Shown: positions 54,611 through 63,838, counted from the stretch's first letter. The stretch: DNA of 64,000 nucleotides from CAYJLW01 sp964370965 (GCA_964370965.1 CAYJLW010000002.1:89478-153477); one strand, 5' to 3'. Numbers and translations: made by a program. The notes: generated by a model from the sequence alone, not told the origin.

Positions 54611-55115
54611 CGTCGGGGCCTCCGCGCCCCAGGGCGCCGGCGTAGGACGCGTAGGGGGCGTCGGGCTCACCGGTGGGCCGGAAGTACCTGATCGACTCCA
54701 TCGTGGGACTGAGGTCGGCGTCGTCGACCCAGACCGCCTCGACGCGCATCCCGCTGCGGACCTCGGCGGGATCGACCTCCTGCAGGAGGTGCTGGAAGGC
54801 GATGTCGGCGCCGTCGAGGAGGACGAGAGCGCACACGTACGGGCACTCCACCGCCTGGCCGGCGAAGGGGATGTTGACCACGCAGAAGGTCGTCACGACA
54901 CCCCTGTCGGCCAAGGGCACCTCCTCGTCGGTGGGGCGGCCGCTCGTGGGGTCCGAACCCCGGGGGGGGACGTACACCTTCCCCGTCTCCCCGGCGCGCT
55001 GACCCACGAGGCGCCGCTCCAGGATTCCGCGGAGGAACCGGGATGCCGCCCTCCCGGGCGTGTAGTCGTACTCGAGACGGATCGGCGTCGTGATCGCCCT
55101 CACCGCCTCGCTCAC
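54603..55115 (-). CDS. DUF35 / OB-fold acyl-CoA-associated protein without zinc ribbon
   Basis: A 170-aa protein with a DUF35-like layout: LRGILERRLVGQRA, GKVYVPPRGSDPTSG, then the OB fold (GVVTTFCVVNIPFAGQ to VWVDD). The zinc-ribbon cysteines are missing, so it is a degenerate member. Such proteins bridge subunits or shuttle acyl-CoA in thiolase complexes. GTG 55115 overlaps the next DUF35 gene as GTGA. Confidence 0.75.
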   Translation of the reverse strand: MSEAVRAITTPIRLEYDYTPGRAASRFLRGILERRLVGQRAGETGKVYVPPRGSDPTSGRPTDEEVPLADRGVVTTFCVVNIPFAGQAVECPYVCALVLLDGADIAFQHLLQEVDPAEVRSGMRVEAVWVDDADLSPTMESIRYFRPTGEPDAPYASYAGALGRGGPDDA

Positions 55116-55561
55116 GGCGACGCCCCGTCCTCGGGAGCGAAGCAGGCGACGTCCGTGATGCAGCCCGTGGTCTCTCCGGCCCAGCGGGCCCGCACCCGCA
55201 TGCCGGTGCGCATGGCACCGGCCGACCCGGCGTCCACGACGTGCACAAGGGCGGTGTCGGCGCCGTCGAGGCGCACGAGCGCCCAGGCGAAGGGCCGGTC
55301 GAGGGGGTGGCGCGGGCGGGGCCGGGAGACCCACGCCCACGACGTCACCTCGCCGGCGTCGCCCACCTCCACGAAGTCCTCGCAGGGCGCCCCCGTCACC
55401 GGGTCGGCCTCCATGGGCGGCACGGTGACCCGACCGTCGGCGAGACGGCCCCCCACGATGCGTCGCTCCCGCAGGCCCGTGAAGAACTCGCCCAGGACGG
55501 GGCCGAGGCTGCGCGTGTACGGGAACTCGAGGACGTGCGTCGCGTGCAGCGACTCGCTCAT
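55112..55561 (-). CDS. DUF35 / OB-fold protein
   Basis: A 149-aa second DUF35-like protein. FFTGLRERRIVGGR is the N-terminal helix; GRVTVPPMEADPVTG stands where the zinc ribbon would be; the OB fold GEVTSWAWVSRP to VRARW follows. No paired cysteines. I chose ATG 55561, which has GGGGG upstream, over GTG 55573. First gene of the DUF35-DUF35-thiolase-thiolase operon. Confidence 0.72.
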   Translation of the reverse strand: MSESLHATHVLEFPYTRSLGPVLGEFFTGLRERRIVGGRLADGRVTVPPMEADPVTGAPCEDFVEVGDAGEVTSWAWVSRPRPRHPLDRPFAWALVRLDGADTALVHVVDAGSAGAMRTGMRVRARWAGETTGCITDVACFAPEDGASP

Positions 55562-55601
55562 GCAATCCCCCACGGCAGACGGCGCAGAAAGGCGGCAAAA
55601 T

Positions 55602-55615
55602 TAGAACACATTTCA
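55602..55615. promoter_or_regulatory. Second KstR-like motif, upstream of the DUF35/thiolase operon
   Basis: TAGAACACATTTCA fits TnnAACnnGTTnnA with one mismatch. It lies 41 bp before ATG 55561 beside an A/T-rich stretch that could hold the -10 (TAATTT on minus). Found with the site at 51536, it suggests a shared regulator. Confidence 0.35.
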
Positions 55616-55689
55616 GTTTTCCCGGCAACCAGGTCCGACACGACTCCCGTGCCCCGGGCCCTGCCCCGACCCGTTGCTATCTTGCGCCC

Positions 55690-56949
55690 GTGCACCGCTC
55701 CGCCCGCGTCCTGGCCGCCACCTGCTGCCTCCTGTCGGCCTGCGCAAAGGTCCCGCCACGGGAAGCCCCCCGCTCCTCCGTGGGCCGCAGCGAAGTCCGC
55801 GACCTCGTGCGCGAGACCGCCGCGGCGTGGAAGCTCAAGGCCCCAGAGGTCGAGATCACGGCCGGCCGGCGCCGGCCCCCGGGGCGCCCCCGCGACGTCC
55901 GGGCGCTCATGGTGGAGATCCTGGACGAACGGCCCTTCGGGGCCCGGATGGAGATCGAGGTGCCCGCGGTCGGGGACGACGAGGGGGCCGCCGCCGTCGC
56001 TGCCCTGGAGCGCCTCCTGAACTGGAGCGGCCCCGCCACCGGGAAAGACGACGGCGGCGGCGAGGTGGAGGGCTTCTACTGGAGCCAGCAGCGCACCCTG
56101 TTCGTCAAGGACACGCCGCTGGACGACTACGCCCGTCTCGTCCTCGCCCACGAGATCAGCCACGCCCTCCAGGACCGCGCCGTGCCCGGCTTCGACCGCA
56201 CGCGCACGCCCCCCGGCGACATGGATGCCGCCGCCGCGAACGAGGCCACCAGTGAGGGGCAGGCGATGCTGGGTGAAGCTCTCTACGCCCGCCGCCGCCG
56301 TTCCGTCCGGGGCGACGTCGCCAGGGACCTCCGCCAGTACCGTGAGTCTGTCGCCGAAGCGGACACGGCGGCCGACGCGGCGTCACCGGCGAGCTACTCC
56401 TACGGCTACCGCTGGGCGTGGGCGGTCTCGCGTAAGGGCCGGGACCCCGGAGCCGTCCTGGCGGCCTTCGAACGGCCACCCGTCACCACACGCGAGATCC
56501 TCCACCCCGGCCTGTACCGCCGGGGTTGGAGGCCCCGACCCGTGGCGACGCCCGACATCGCCGGTCTCTTCCCGAGCGCCGTCGTCCTCGGCGACGGCGC
56601 CCTGGGCGAGATGCAGTGGGGCTTCTTCCTCCTCGGCCTCGGCATCGAGTCGCCCGGGGAGGCCCTCGCCGCCGTCGACGCCTGGGAGGGCGACCGCTAC
56701 CGGGCGGTACGCACGCGCAACGGCGAGGTCGCCGCCGTCCGGGCGACCTGGAAGAGCCCTGCCGACGCCCGTGACGTCGTCGAGGCCTTCGAGGTCGCCT
56801 GCGACCTGGATCGCGGCGAGGTCTGCCAGACCGACGCCTCGTTCGTCACCATGGTCTCCCGGGAGAACACGACGCTCCTGCTCGCGGCCACCGACGCCGG
56901 CGACCTCGAGGTGCTCAGGGGTGCCGTGGCCGCCCAGGGCGTGAACTAG
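55690..56949 (+). CDS. HExxH lipoprotein, putative metallopeptidase
   Basis: A 419-aa exported protein. The signal ends in LLSAC, a possible lipobox (Cys near residue 18). ARLVLAHEISHALQD near residue 155 gives an HExxH zinc site; EATSEGQAMLGE about 38 residues on may supply the third glutamate ligand. No named family recognised. GTG 55690 has TATCTT exactly 6 nt upstream (leaderless). It is followed 9 nt later by a paralogue. Confidence 0.72.
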   Translation: MHRSARVLAATCCLLSACAKVPPREAPRSSVGRSEVRDLVRETAAAWKLKAPEVEITAGRRRPPGRPRDVRALMVEILDERPFGARMEIEVPAVGDDEGAAAVAALERLLNWSGPATGKDDGGGEVEGFYWSQQRTLFVKDTPLDDYARLVLAHEISHALQDRAVPGFDRTRTPPGDMDAAAANEATSEGQAMLGEALYARRRRSVRGDVARDLRQYRESVAEADTAADAASPASYSYGYRWAWAVSRKGRDPGAVLAAFERPPVTTREILHPGLYRRGWRPRPVATPDIAGLFPSAVVLGDGALGEMQWGFFLLGLGIESPGEALAAVDAWEGDRYRAVRTRNGEVAAVRATWKSPADARDVVEAFEVACDLDRGEVCQTDASFVTMVSRENTTLLLAATDAGDLEVLRGAVAAQGVN

Positions 56950-56958
56950 GCTCGGCGG

Positions 56959-58332
56959 ATGCGAGGACCCCGGAAGGTCGTCCTCGCCTTCCTCGGGGTG
57001 GTGATGCTGGTCACCGGGTCCGTTGTCGGCCTCGGAATCCTGGGTGGGCGAGCAGGCGGCGAATCAGATGAACACGCTTCCGGTTCCGCCACGAGGCACA
57101 AAGCCCGCCCGCCGGACGCGAAGCGCCTCGCCGGCGTCGTCGAGGAGGTGGCGGACGCCTGGGGGGTGCCCGTCCCCGAGATCCATGTGATCGTCGATCC
57201 CGAGGACCTCGAGGGTGTCGGCTCGCGTGACCCCGGGGTGCTCACGGTGGTGGCGCTCGACAAGGACGCCTTCGACGGGCTCATGGAGAACGGAACCGCG
57301 ACGGGCTCCGCGGGCACGCCGCTCGACGTCGCCCAGGACGAGGAGGCCGCCGGAGTCGCCCGGCGCCTCCTCGACGCCGATCCCGGCTCCTTCGAGGCGA
57401 TGATGCCGGACGAAGAGGGAGAGGGGGGGGAGGACACCGCCGAGTCGCCCGAGTTCCTCGACGACGTCTACGGCCACTACGACCCGCCCCGCCACACCCT
57501 CTTCGTGGCCTTCGACGGCTTCGGCCCCGTGGAACGCATCGTCCTCGCCCACGAGACCAGCCACGCCCTCGCCGCTCTGGCGGCCCCGGCCCTGGACAGC
57601 CTCGTGACTCCGCCCAACGCCGTGGACGCGGACAACGCCCACACTGCGGCCGGCGAAGGCCAGGGAGTCCTGGGCGAGCTCCTCTACGCCCGCAGCGCCG
57701 GCATCGAGGAGAAGGCCGAGGAGCTCCTCGACGAACGTCACGACGAGGCCGAGTCCACCGAGCCGTTCGCCGAGGGCGGCGCCGCCGACTACTGGTACGG
57801 CTTCTTGTGGGCGAAGGACGTGAGCGACGACGGCGAGGAGCCCGGTGCCGTCCTGGCGGCCCTGGCCACGGAGCCTCCCTCCACGACGGCGGAGATCCTC
57901 CACCCGGAGCTGCGCGCCACGGGCTGGCGGCCCGTGGACGTCCCGGCTCCCGATGCCGTGGCGGCGGTGTCCCCGTCTGGCGATCTGGGCGCGGGCACGT
58001 ACGGCGAGCTCGCCACCGCCCTCTTCCTCTACTCCTTCCCGGACGTGGAGTTCGACGACTCCTTCGACGCCGTCGAAGGCTGGGCCGGTGACCGCTTCCA
58101 GGCCGTGCGCACGGCCACCGGGGAAGCCGTCGTCCTGCGCACGGCATGGGCGGACCCGGATCGCGCCACCGAAGTCGTCGGCGCCTTCCAGGAGGCCTGC
58201 GACGTCGACCCGGGCGAGATCTGCGAGACCCCCAACGGGTTCCTCGCCTTCGCCGCCTCCGGCGCGAACACGCTCGTGGTGGGCGCCGACGACCTCGACG
58301 ACCTCAGAACCCTCCGCTCCCTCGCCCCGTAG
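56959..58332 (+). CDS. HExxH membrane-anchored paralogue
   Basis: A 457-aa paralogue of the preceding gene. An N-terminal membrane helix (residues about 7-29) replaces the lipobox. RIVLAHETSHALAALA holds the HExxH motif near residue 198 and AGEGQGVLGELLYAR repeats the second motif. The C-terminal TAEILHPELRATGWRP and WAGDRFQAVRT segments align with the sister protein. Its -10 (TAGGCT) begins with the stop codon of the upstream gene, 6 nt before ATG. Confidence 0.72.
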   Translation: MRGPRKVVLAFLGVVMLVTGSVVGLGILGGRAGGESDEHASGSATRHKARPPDAKRLAGVVEEVADAWGVPVPEIHVIVDPEDLEGVGSRDPGVLTVVALDKDAFDGLMENGTATGSAGTPLDVAQDEEAAGVARRLLDADPGSFEAMMPDEEGEGGEDTAESPEFLDDVYGHYDPPRHTLFVAFDGFGPVERIVLAHETSHALAALAAPALDSLVTPPNAVDADNAHTAAGEGQGVLGELLYARSAGIEEKAEELLDERHDEAESTEPFAEGGAADYWYGFLWAKDVSDDGEEPGAVLAALATEPPSTTAEILHPELRATGWRPVDVPAPDAVAAVSPSGDLGAGTYGELATALFLYSFPDVEFDDSFDAVEGWAGDRFQAVRTATGEAVVLRTAWADPDRATEVVGAFQEACDVDPGEICETPNGFLAFAASGANTLVVGADDLDDLRTLRSLAP

Positions 58333-58349
58333 CGTCCGAAGCGGCCCCG

Positions 58350-60404
58350 TCAGCCGACGCCGGCGTCCTGGAGCTCGCGGAGCTCCGCGCGGAGTGCCTT
58401 GACCTCGTCCCGGAGGCGGGCGGCGTACTCGAACTCGAGACGCTTGGCGGCATCGTGCATCTCTGTCTGCAGCCGTTCGACGAGTAGGCGGAGATCGTCC
58501 GTGGGGAGACCCGTGAGGGGCGCCGGGGAACCTCCGGCGCTCTCGCGCTCGCGCCGGCCCCCGCCCGCCGTGCCTGCCCCGGCCGTCCGCCCGGCGAGGG
58601 CCTCCTTGCCCCGCACCACGGCGAGGATGTCGGTGACCTTCTTGCGGATCGTCTGCGGGTCGATGCCGTGCTCGACGTTGTGCGCCACCTGCAGGCCACG
58701 ACGCCGGTTCGTCTCGGAGATCGCCCGGCGCATCGAGTCCGTGAAACCGTCCGCGTACATGATCACCTGGCCGTCGACGTTGCGGGCGGCTCGGCCGATC
58801 GTCTGCACGAGGGACGTCTCCGAGCGCAGGAAGCCCTCCTTGTCGGCGTCGAGGATGGCGACGAGGGACACCTCGGGAAGGTCCAGGCCCTCGCGCAAGA
58901 GGTTGATGCCCACGAGGACGTCGAACTCGCCCAGGCGGAGGTCGGTGAGGATCTCGATGCGCCGCAACGTGTCCACCTCCGAGTGGAGGTAGCGCACCCG
59001 GAGGCCGATCTCGGCGAGGTAGTCGGTGAGGTCCTCGGCCATCTTCTTCGTGAGCGTGGTAACCAGGACCCGCTGCTCCCGCTCGGTGCGCGCCCGAATC
59101 TCCTCCACGAGGTCGTCGATCTGGCCCTTCGTGGGCCGTACCACGACCTCCGGGTCGACGAGGCCGGTGGGGCGGACGATCTGCTCCACGATCTGGTCGG
59201 ACTCGGCGAACTCGAAGGGTCCCGGGGTGGCCGAGAGGAACAGCACCTGCCCGAGGCGCTCCATGATCTCGTCGAAACGCAGGGGCCGGTTGTCCAGGGC
59301 GCAGGGGAGGCGGAAGCCGTGCTCCACCAAGACCTGCTTGCGGGAGCGGTCCCCCTCGTACTGGCCGTGGAGCTGCGGGATCGTGACGTGGCTCTCGTCC
59401 AAGATGCAGAGGAAGTCGTCCGGGAAGTAGTCGAGGAGGCAGTAGGGCGCCTCTCCCGGCTCGCGGCCGTCGAGGTGGCGGGAGTAGTTCTCGATGCCGT
59501 TGCAGTAGCCCACCTCCCGGAGCATCTCGAGGTCGTAGTTCGTACGCATGCGGAGCCGCTGCGCCTCCAGGAGCTTGCCCTGGCCTTCGAGCTCCGCCAG
59601 CCGGCCGGCGAGCTCGTCCTCGATCGCCCGGTAGGCCCGCTCCACGGTCTCGGGGCTCGTGGCGTAGTGCGTCGCCGGGTAGACCTCGACGTCGTCGAGG
59701 ACTCCGATCACCTCGCCCGTGAGCGGGTTCATGCGCAGGATCCTCTCGATCTCGTCTCCGAAGAGCTCCACTCGCACGGCGGTCTCGTCGTAGGCGGGGA
59801 ACACCTCCAGGGTGTCGCCCCGGATCCGGAAACGGCCCCTCTGGAAGGCGACGTCGTTGCGCTCGTAGTGCATGTCCACGAGACGGCGGGCGACGACGTC
59901 ACGGTCGACCTCGTCGCGGGCCCGGAGGTAGAGCACGTTCTCGCGGTAGGCCTCGGGCGAGCCCAGGCCGTAGACCGCGCTCACGGACGCCACCACGATC
60001 ACGTCCCGGCGGTGCAGGATCGCCGACGTCGCCGAGTGGCGGAGGCGCTCGATCTCGTCGTTCACGGAGGCGTCCTTCTCGATGTACGTGTCAGTCTGCG
60101 GGACGTACGCCTCCGGCTGGTAGTAGTCGTAGTAGCTCACGAAGTATTCGACGCGGTTCTCGGGGAAGAGCTCCCGGAACTCGTTGGCGAGCTGGGCGGC
60201 GAGGGCCTTGTTCGGGGCGAGGACGATCGCCGGACGGTTCAGGCGGGCCACGACGTGGGCGGCGCTGAACGTCTTGCCGGTGCCGGTGCCCCCGAGGAGG
60301 GTCTGGAACCGGAGGCCGTCCTCGTAGCCGGCCACGAGGTCGTCGATGGCGTGCGGCTGGTCCCCGGCAGGCTCGAACTCGGACACGATCCGGAAGCGGT
60401 CCAC
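58350..60404 (-). CDS. uvrB: Excinuclease ABC subunit B
   Basis: Damage-verification helicase of nucleotide excision repair, 684 aa. Walker A GGTGTGKTFSAAH (near residue 38), beta-hairpin YYDYYQPEAYVPQTDTYIEK, Walker B region CILDESHVTIPQ, helicase motif VGINLLREGLDLPE, motif VI QTIGRAARN and a C-terminal UVR domain (LEFEYAARLRDEVKALRAEL). GTG 60404 is preceded at 7 nt by TAGACT. No LexA box was found, unlike uvrA. The gene is convergent with the second HExxH gene. Confidence 0.97.
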   Translation of the reverse strand: MDRFRIVSEFEPAGDQPHAIDDLVAGYEDGLRFQTLLGGTGTGKTFSAAHVVARLNRPAIVLAPNKALAAQLANEFRELFPENRVEYFVSYYDYYQPEAYVPQTDTYIEKDASVNDEIERLRHSATSAILHRRDVIVVASVSAVYGLGSPEAYRENVLYLRARDEVDRDVVARRLVDMHYERNDVAFQRGRFRIRGDTLEVFPAYDETAVRVELFGDEIERILRMNPLTGEVIGVLDDVEVYPATHYATSPETVERAYRAIEDELAGRLAELEGQGKLLEAQRLRMRTNYDLEMLREVGYCNGIENYSRHLDGREPGEAPYCLLDYFPDDFLCILDESHVTIPQLHGQYEGDRSRKQVLVEHGFRLPCALDNRPLRFDEIMERLGQVLFLSATPGPFEFAESDQIVEQIVRPTGLVDPEVVVRPTKGQIDDLVEEIRARTEREQRVLVTTLTKKMAEDLTDYLAEIGLRVRYLHSEVDTLRRIEILTDLRLGEFDVLVGINLLREGLDLPEVSLVAILDADKEGFLRSETSLVQTIGRAARNVDGQVIMYADGFTDSMRRAISETNRRRGLQVAHNVEHGIDPQTIRKKVTDILAVVRGKEALAGRTAGAGTAGGGRRERESAGGSPAPLTGLPTDDLRLLVERLQTEMHDAAKRLEFEYAARLRDEVKALRAELRELQDAGVG

Positions 60405-60556
60405 GGGTGCGAGTCTACGGAGGGCGGTGGGTGCGCTCCGTGCCGTGTCGCGTATGGAGCGCCCGGCGAAAGGCAGGCCGGCCGCCATTGGAGCGTCGCA
60501 AATGGGTCGGACGCCCCTTGCCCGGTCGCAGCGGTGGCAATAGGCTCGAAACGGTC

Positions 60557-61189
60557 ATGCTGTCGATGCTGCCCCTGGGACTGCCGCCGCTCGCCGAACG
60601 GGCACGGACGTGCTTGCTCGCCGTCGTGCTCGTCGTCACGGCCTCCTTCGCCGTCCAAGCCGGCCTGCCCCACGTCCCCGATCTCCTTGGCCGGCGCGAG
60701 GCCGGCGCCGCCGCCCGCGGCTACGGGGACACCGACACATTCTGGTCGGCTCTGCCCGCCCTCGCCGAATCCCTGGGCGCCCTGGCGGCACCAGCCACCA
60801 GGGCCGGCTCCGCTGCGACCGCCGGCGCCGCCACCGCCGCGACCCTCTCGGCGACGGCCGGCACCGCCGCAGCCGCCCCCGCGCAGGCACTCGCTCCGGC
60901 GTCCTCCACGCCCTCCCCGACGGGCGGAGCCACGGCTGTCGCGCCCCGCCCCGCCACGGCCCCGGCGATCAAGGCCCCGCCGCCGAAGTCGCCACAGCGG
61001 CCCATGTCGGGCCACCAGTCGCCACCGCCTCCTCCCTCGTCGGACGCCGCCCCGCCCGAGCCCCCAGACACGTCCGGCGGCGCCTCCGGAAGCCCAGGCA
61101 CGTCCTCGGGCGGCGGCTCCGCCACCACCCCCGGGCCCGCCCCCGTCGAGGCACCCAAGGCAGGCAGGACCGCCCCGCCGACCACGTAG
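60557..61189 (+). CDS. Ala/Pro/Ser-rich exported protein
   Basis: A 210-aa protein with a hydrophobic segment near residues 15-35 (CLLAVVLVVTASFAVQAG). The remainder is almost wholly low-complexity Ala/Pro/Ser/Gly. ATG 60557 was chosen because the hydrophobic segment follows; the frame upstream is probably noise. It lies directly before the histidine kinase, whose promoter starts at its stop codon. Function unknown; coding status is moderate. Confidence 0.5.
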   Translation: MLSMLPLGLPPLAERARTCLLAVVLVVTASFAVQAGLPHVPDLLGRREAGAAARGYGDTDTFWSALPALAESLGALAAPATRAGSAATAGAATAATLSATAGTAAAAPAQALAPASSTPSPTGGATAVAPRPATAPAIKAPPPKSPQRPMSGHQSPPPPPSSDAAPPEPPDTSGGASGSPGTSSGGGSATTPGPAPVEAPKAGRTAPPTT

Positions 61190-61198
61190 TCTCCGGCC

Positions 61199-62980
61199 AT
61201 GCTCCGGCCCCGACACCTGCGCACGCGCCTCGTCGTACCCTTCGGCCTCCTCGTGGCATTCCTCACCCTCGCCGGCTCGTACTTCCTCACCCGCCAGGTC
61301 GTCGGCTCGCTGGAGGAGCGCCGTCTGGCCACGCTCGCTGACGGCGTAACCCGGGCCCAGGTGGCTGCCGGGGAGGCCGAGCAGGACGCCCTCGACGCGG
61401 TACGGGGCGCGGGGGCCGACGCAGCCCTCGCCCGTGCCGTCGCCGCCGCCGACACGGCCGCCGTCGCGGCCCGGCTGCCCGGTGACGCCGGCCTCGCCAC
61501 GGCCGTCGCGGTCCTCCCCGACGGCAGAGCGGTGGCGGTGCCCGGCACGGACCCGGCCCTCGCCGCCGCCGCCGCCGCCACGCCCCAGGTCTCCCGGTCT
61601 CTCGCCGGCGCCAAGGACACCCGAGGCGACCGCCACGCCGGCCTCACGGCGGGCCCACCGGCCCTCCTCGTCGTGTCCGGACCGGTGCGGGTGGACGGCC
61701 GGGTGGTGGGCGCCGTCGCGGCGGCGGTCCCCCTGGCGGGTCTCGTGTCCTCGATGCGTCGCGAGCTCCTCCTCGACGTCGCCGTGCTGTCGCCGTCGGG
61801 GGCCGCCCTGGAATCCTCGCTCACCGGCCGGTCCGGCCTCGCCGCCGTCTCCTTCCCCCGGCGCCTCGCCGCGGACGCCGTCGCCGGGGAACGCGTTCAC
61901 AGGGACGCGACCTGGCGCGGCGGCTCCTACAGCGTCGCCGCCGGCCCCCTGCGGGTCCGGGGGGAGACCGCCGGCCTCGTCGCGGTCGCCAGCCCCGAGG
62001 CCCCTCTGCACCTCGCGGTGGCGGCCACCCGCACGCGAGTCCTGCTCGTCTTCGCCGGCGGCCTCGTCGCCGTGTTCCTCATCGGCGTGACGGTCTCGCG
62101 GCGCATGTCCCGCCCCATCGACGGCCTCGCCGCCGCCGCCGACTCCGTGGCCTCGGGCGACTTCGACCGTCGCGTCCCGGTGGACTCCGTCGACGAGCTC
62201 GGCGTGCTCTCCCGCTCGTTCAACACGATGGCGGAGCGTCTCGCCGCCTACCGGAACGAGCAGGAGGCCGTCGTCCGGGGGCTGGAGGAGATCGACCGCG
62301 CGAAGAACGAGCTCGTCGCCAACGTGTCCCACGAGCTCCGCACACCTCTTACGCCCCTCATGGGAGCCGCCCGCATGCTGGAACGGCCCGAGCTCGACGC
62401 CGACGCCCGCCGTCAGGTGGCGGGGCTCCTGGAGTCCAACACCGCCCGCCTCGCCACGCTCGCCGACCGCCTCGTCACCGCGACGGCGATGGCCGCGGGC
62501 AAGGTGCCCGGGACGTCCGTTCGGGTCGGCGTCGACGACGCCTTCCGCGAGGCCCTCCTGCGCCTTCCCGGAGCCGACCGCAGCCGTGTGCGCGCCCGAC
62601 TTCCGGTCCCCGCCCCCGGCGTCCTGGCGGACCAAGGTGCTCTCACTCAGGTGATGGCCGAGCTCCTCGCCAACGCCTGCAAGTTCTCCGACGCCGACGT
62701 CACCTTCACGGTCGCGCCGGCAGACGAAAGCGTCGCGCTCTCCGTGGTGGACACGGGCGTCGGCATCCCCGCGGAAGCCCGGGACCGGATCTTCGACCGC
62801 TTCGAGCAGGCGGACGGGTCCTCGACACGGCGCTTCGGCGGCCTCGGACTCGGCCTCTGGCTCGCCCGCGGCCTCACCGAGAAGATGGGCGGCCGTCTCG
62901 TCCTCGACAGCACCCCCGGGCAGGGGACGACCGCCACCGTCGAGCTCCCCGCGGCTCAGGACACCACGGCGAAGGCCTGA
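61199..62980 (+). CDS. Sensor histidine kinase
   Basis: A 593-aa membrane kinase. First membrane span near residues 10-30, an outer sensor part to about 275, second span VLLVFAGGLVAVFLIGV, then HAMP. The phosphoacceptor is in NVSHELRTPLTPLMG (near 375). The ATPase domain has N box LLANACKFS, G1 VVDTGVGIP, F box and G2 RFGGLGLGLWLARGL. No response regulator is adjacent. TAGTCT, which begins at the preceding stop codon, lies 6 nt before ATG. Confidence 0.93.
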   Translation: MLRPRHLRTRLVVPFGLLVAFLTLAGSYFLTRQVVGSLEERRLATLADGVTRAQVAAGEAEQDALDAVRGAGADAALARAVAAADTAAVAARLPGDAGLATAVAVLPDGRAVAVPGTDPALAAAAAATPQVSRSLAGAKDTRGDRHAGLTAGPPALLVVSGPVRVDGRVVGAVAAAVPLAGLVSSMRRELLLDVAVLSPSGAALESSLTGRSGLAAVSFPRRLAADAVAGERVHRDATWRGGSYSVAAGPLRVRGETAGLVAVASPEAPLHLAVAATRTRVLLVFAGGLVAVFLIGVTVSRRMSRPIDGLAAAADSVASGDFDRRVPVDSVDELGVLSRSFNTMAERLAAYRNEQEAVVRGLEEIDRAKNELVANVSHELRTPLTPLMGAARMLERPELDADARRQVAGLLESNTARLATLADRLVTATAMAAGKVPGTSVRVGVDDAFREALLRLPGADRSRVRARLPVPAPGVLADQGALTQVMAELLANACKFSDADVTFTVAPADESVALSVVDTGVGIPAEARDRIFDRFEQADGSSTRRFGGLGLGLWLARGLTEKMGGRLVLDSTPGQGTTATVELPAAQDTTAKA

Positions 62981-63136
62981 CCCGGAAACGTCGGAAGGGG
63001 GCCGCCGAAGAGCACGCGCACGGCGGAGGCGCCGAGGCGGCGCCGACGAGCGTCGCCGTCTCCGCGTGAACGCGCGCCGTCGCGGCACGCCCGGGCCGTG
63101 GCGGGCGCGGAGCGGGGCTCCCCTCGGCGTCCCGGG

Positions 63137-63838
63137 TCAATCCAGCAGCCCGGCCAACTCGGTGAGCGCCTGGATCCTCGGCCCGGGGAAGTCGGGGTGG
63201 GCGTCGTGGCGGTCGAGGAGCACGGCGGACATCCCCACACTGCCCGCCCCCTCGACGTCGGCCTCGAGGGAATCCCCCACGTAGAGAGCGTCCCCCGCCG
63301 CGACACCGGCAAGGTCGAGGGCGATGCGGAAGATCTCCGGGTCCGGCTTCTCCACGCCCGCCCGACCGGACACGACGCAGACCTCCAGGCGGTGGCGCAC
63401 TTCGAGGTGGACGAGGAGGTCCTCGAGCCAGTCCTCGAAGTTCGAGATGAGGCCGATGCGGTAGCCCCGCTCCTCGATGGCGTCGAACGCCGGACCCACG
63501 TCGGGGAAGAGACCGTAGGTCTCGAACTCGGAGAAGCGCCGGTAGAGGCGCCCCGGGAGATCCTGCGGGTACGCGACGCCGAGCTCGCCGAAGGCGTCGT
63601 GGTAGAGCTGCGTCCAGAACCGCACGGACTGGTCCCGGTCGAGGGAGAAGGTCCCCCCGGACGTCTCCCGCAGGCGGGTGGCGAAGTGGGCGATCTCCTT
63701 GCGCAGGAACCCGGCGAGGCGACCGGCGTCGACGTCGAGGCCGGCCGAGCGGCACTCGTCGCCGAAGTGCCACTCCCAGGACGGGTCGGGATGGAGCAGG
63801 GTCTCGCCGGCGTCGAAGAGCACGATCTCGGGCTTCAC
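63137..63838 (-). CDS. HAD-superfamily protein
   Basis: A 233-aa HAD protein with helical cap. Motif I is LFDAGETLL, so the general-acid aspartate of DxDxT is replaced by glycine. Motif II LISNF, motif III GVEKPDPEIF and motif IV YVGDSLEADVEGA are intact. The first-aspartate change is seen in HDHD3-like members and argues for altered activity. GTG 63838 with TACACT 8 nt upstream. The 156 bp before the kinase stop (62981-63136) shows nothing recognisable. Confidence 0.85.
   Translation of the reverse strand: MKPEIVLFDAGETLLHPDPSWEWHFGDECRSAGLDVDAGRLAGFLRKEIAHFATRLRETSGGTFSLDRDQSVRFWTQLYHDAFGELGVAYPQDLPGRLYRRFSEFETYGLFPDVGPAFDAIEERGYRIGLISNFEDWLEDLLVHLEVRHRLEVCVVSGRAGVEKPDPEIFRIALDLAGVAAGDALYVGDSLEADVEGAGSVGMSAVLLDRHDAHPDFPGPRIQALTELAGLLD

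Noticed and set aside
60410..60450. LexA box upstream of uvrB
   Set aside because: No GAAC-N4-GTTC pattern was found in the 130 bp before the start.
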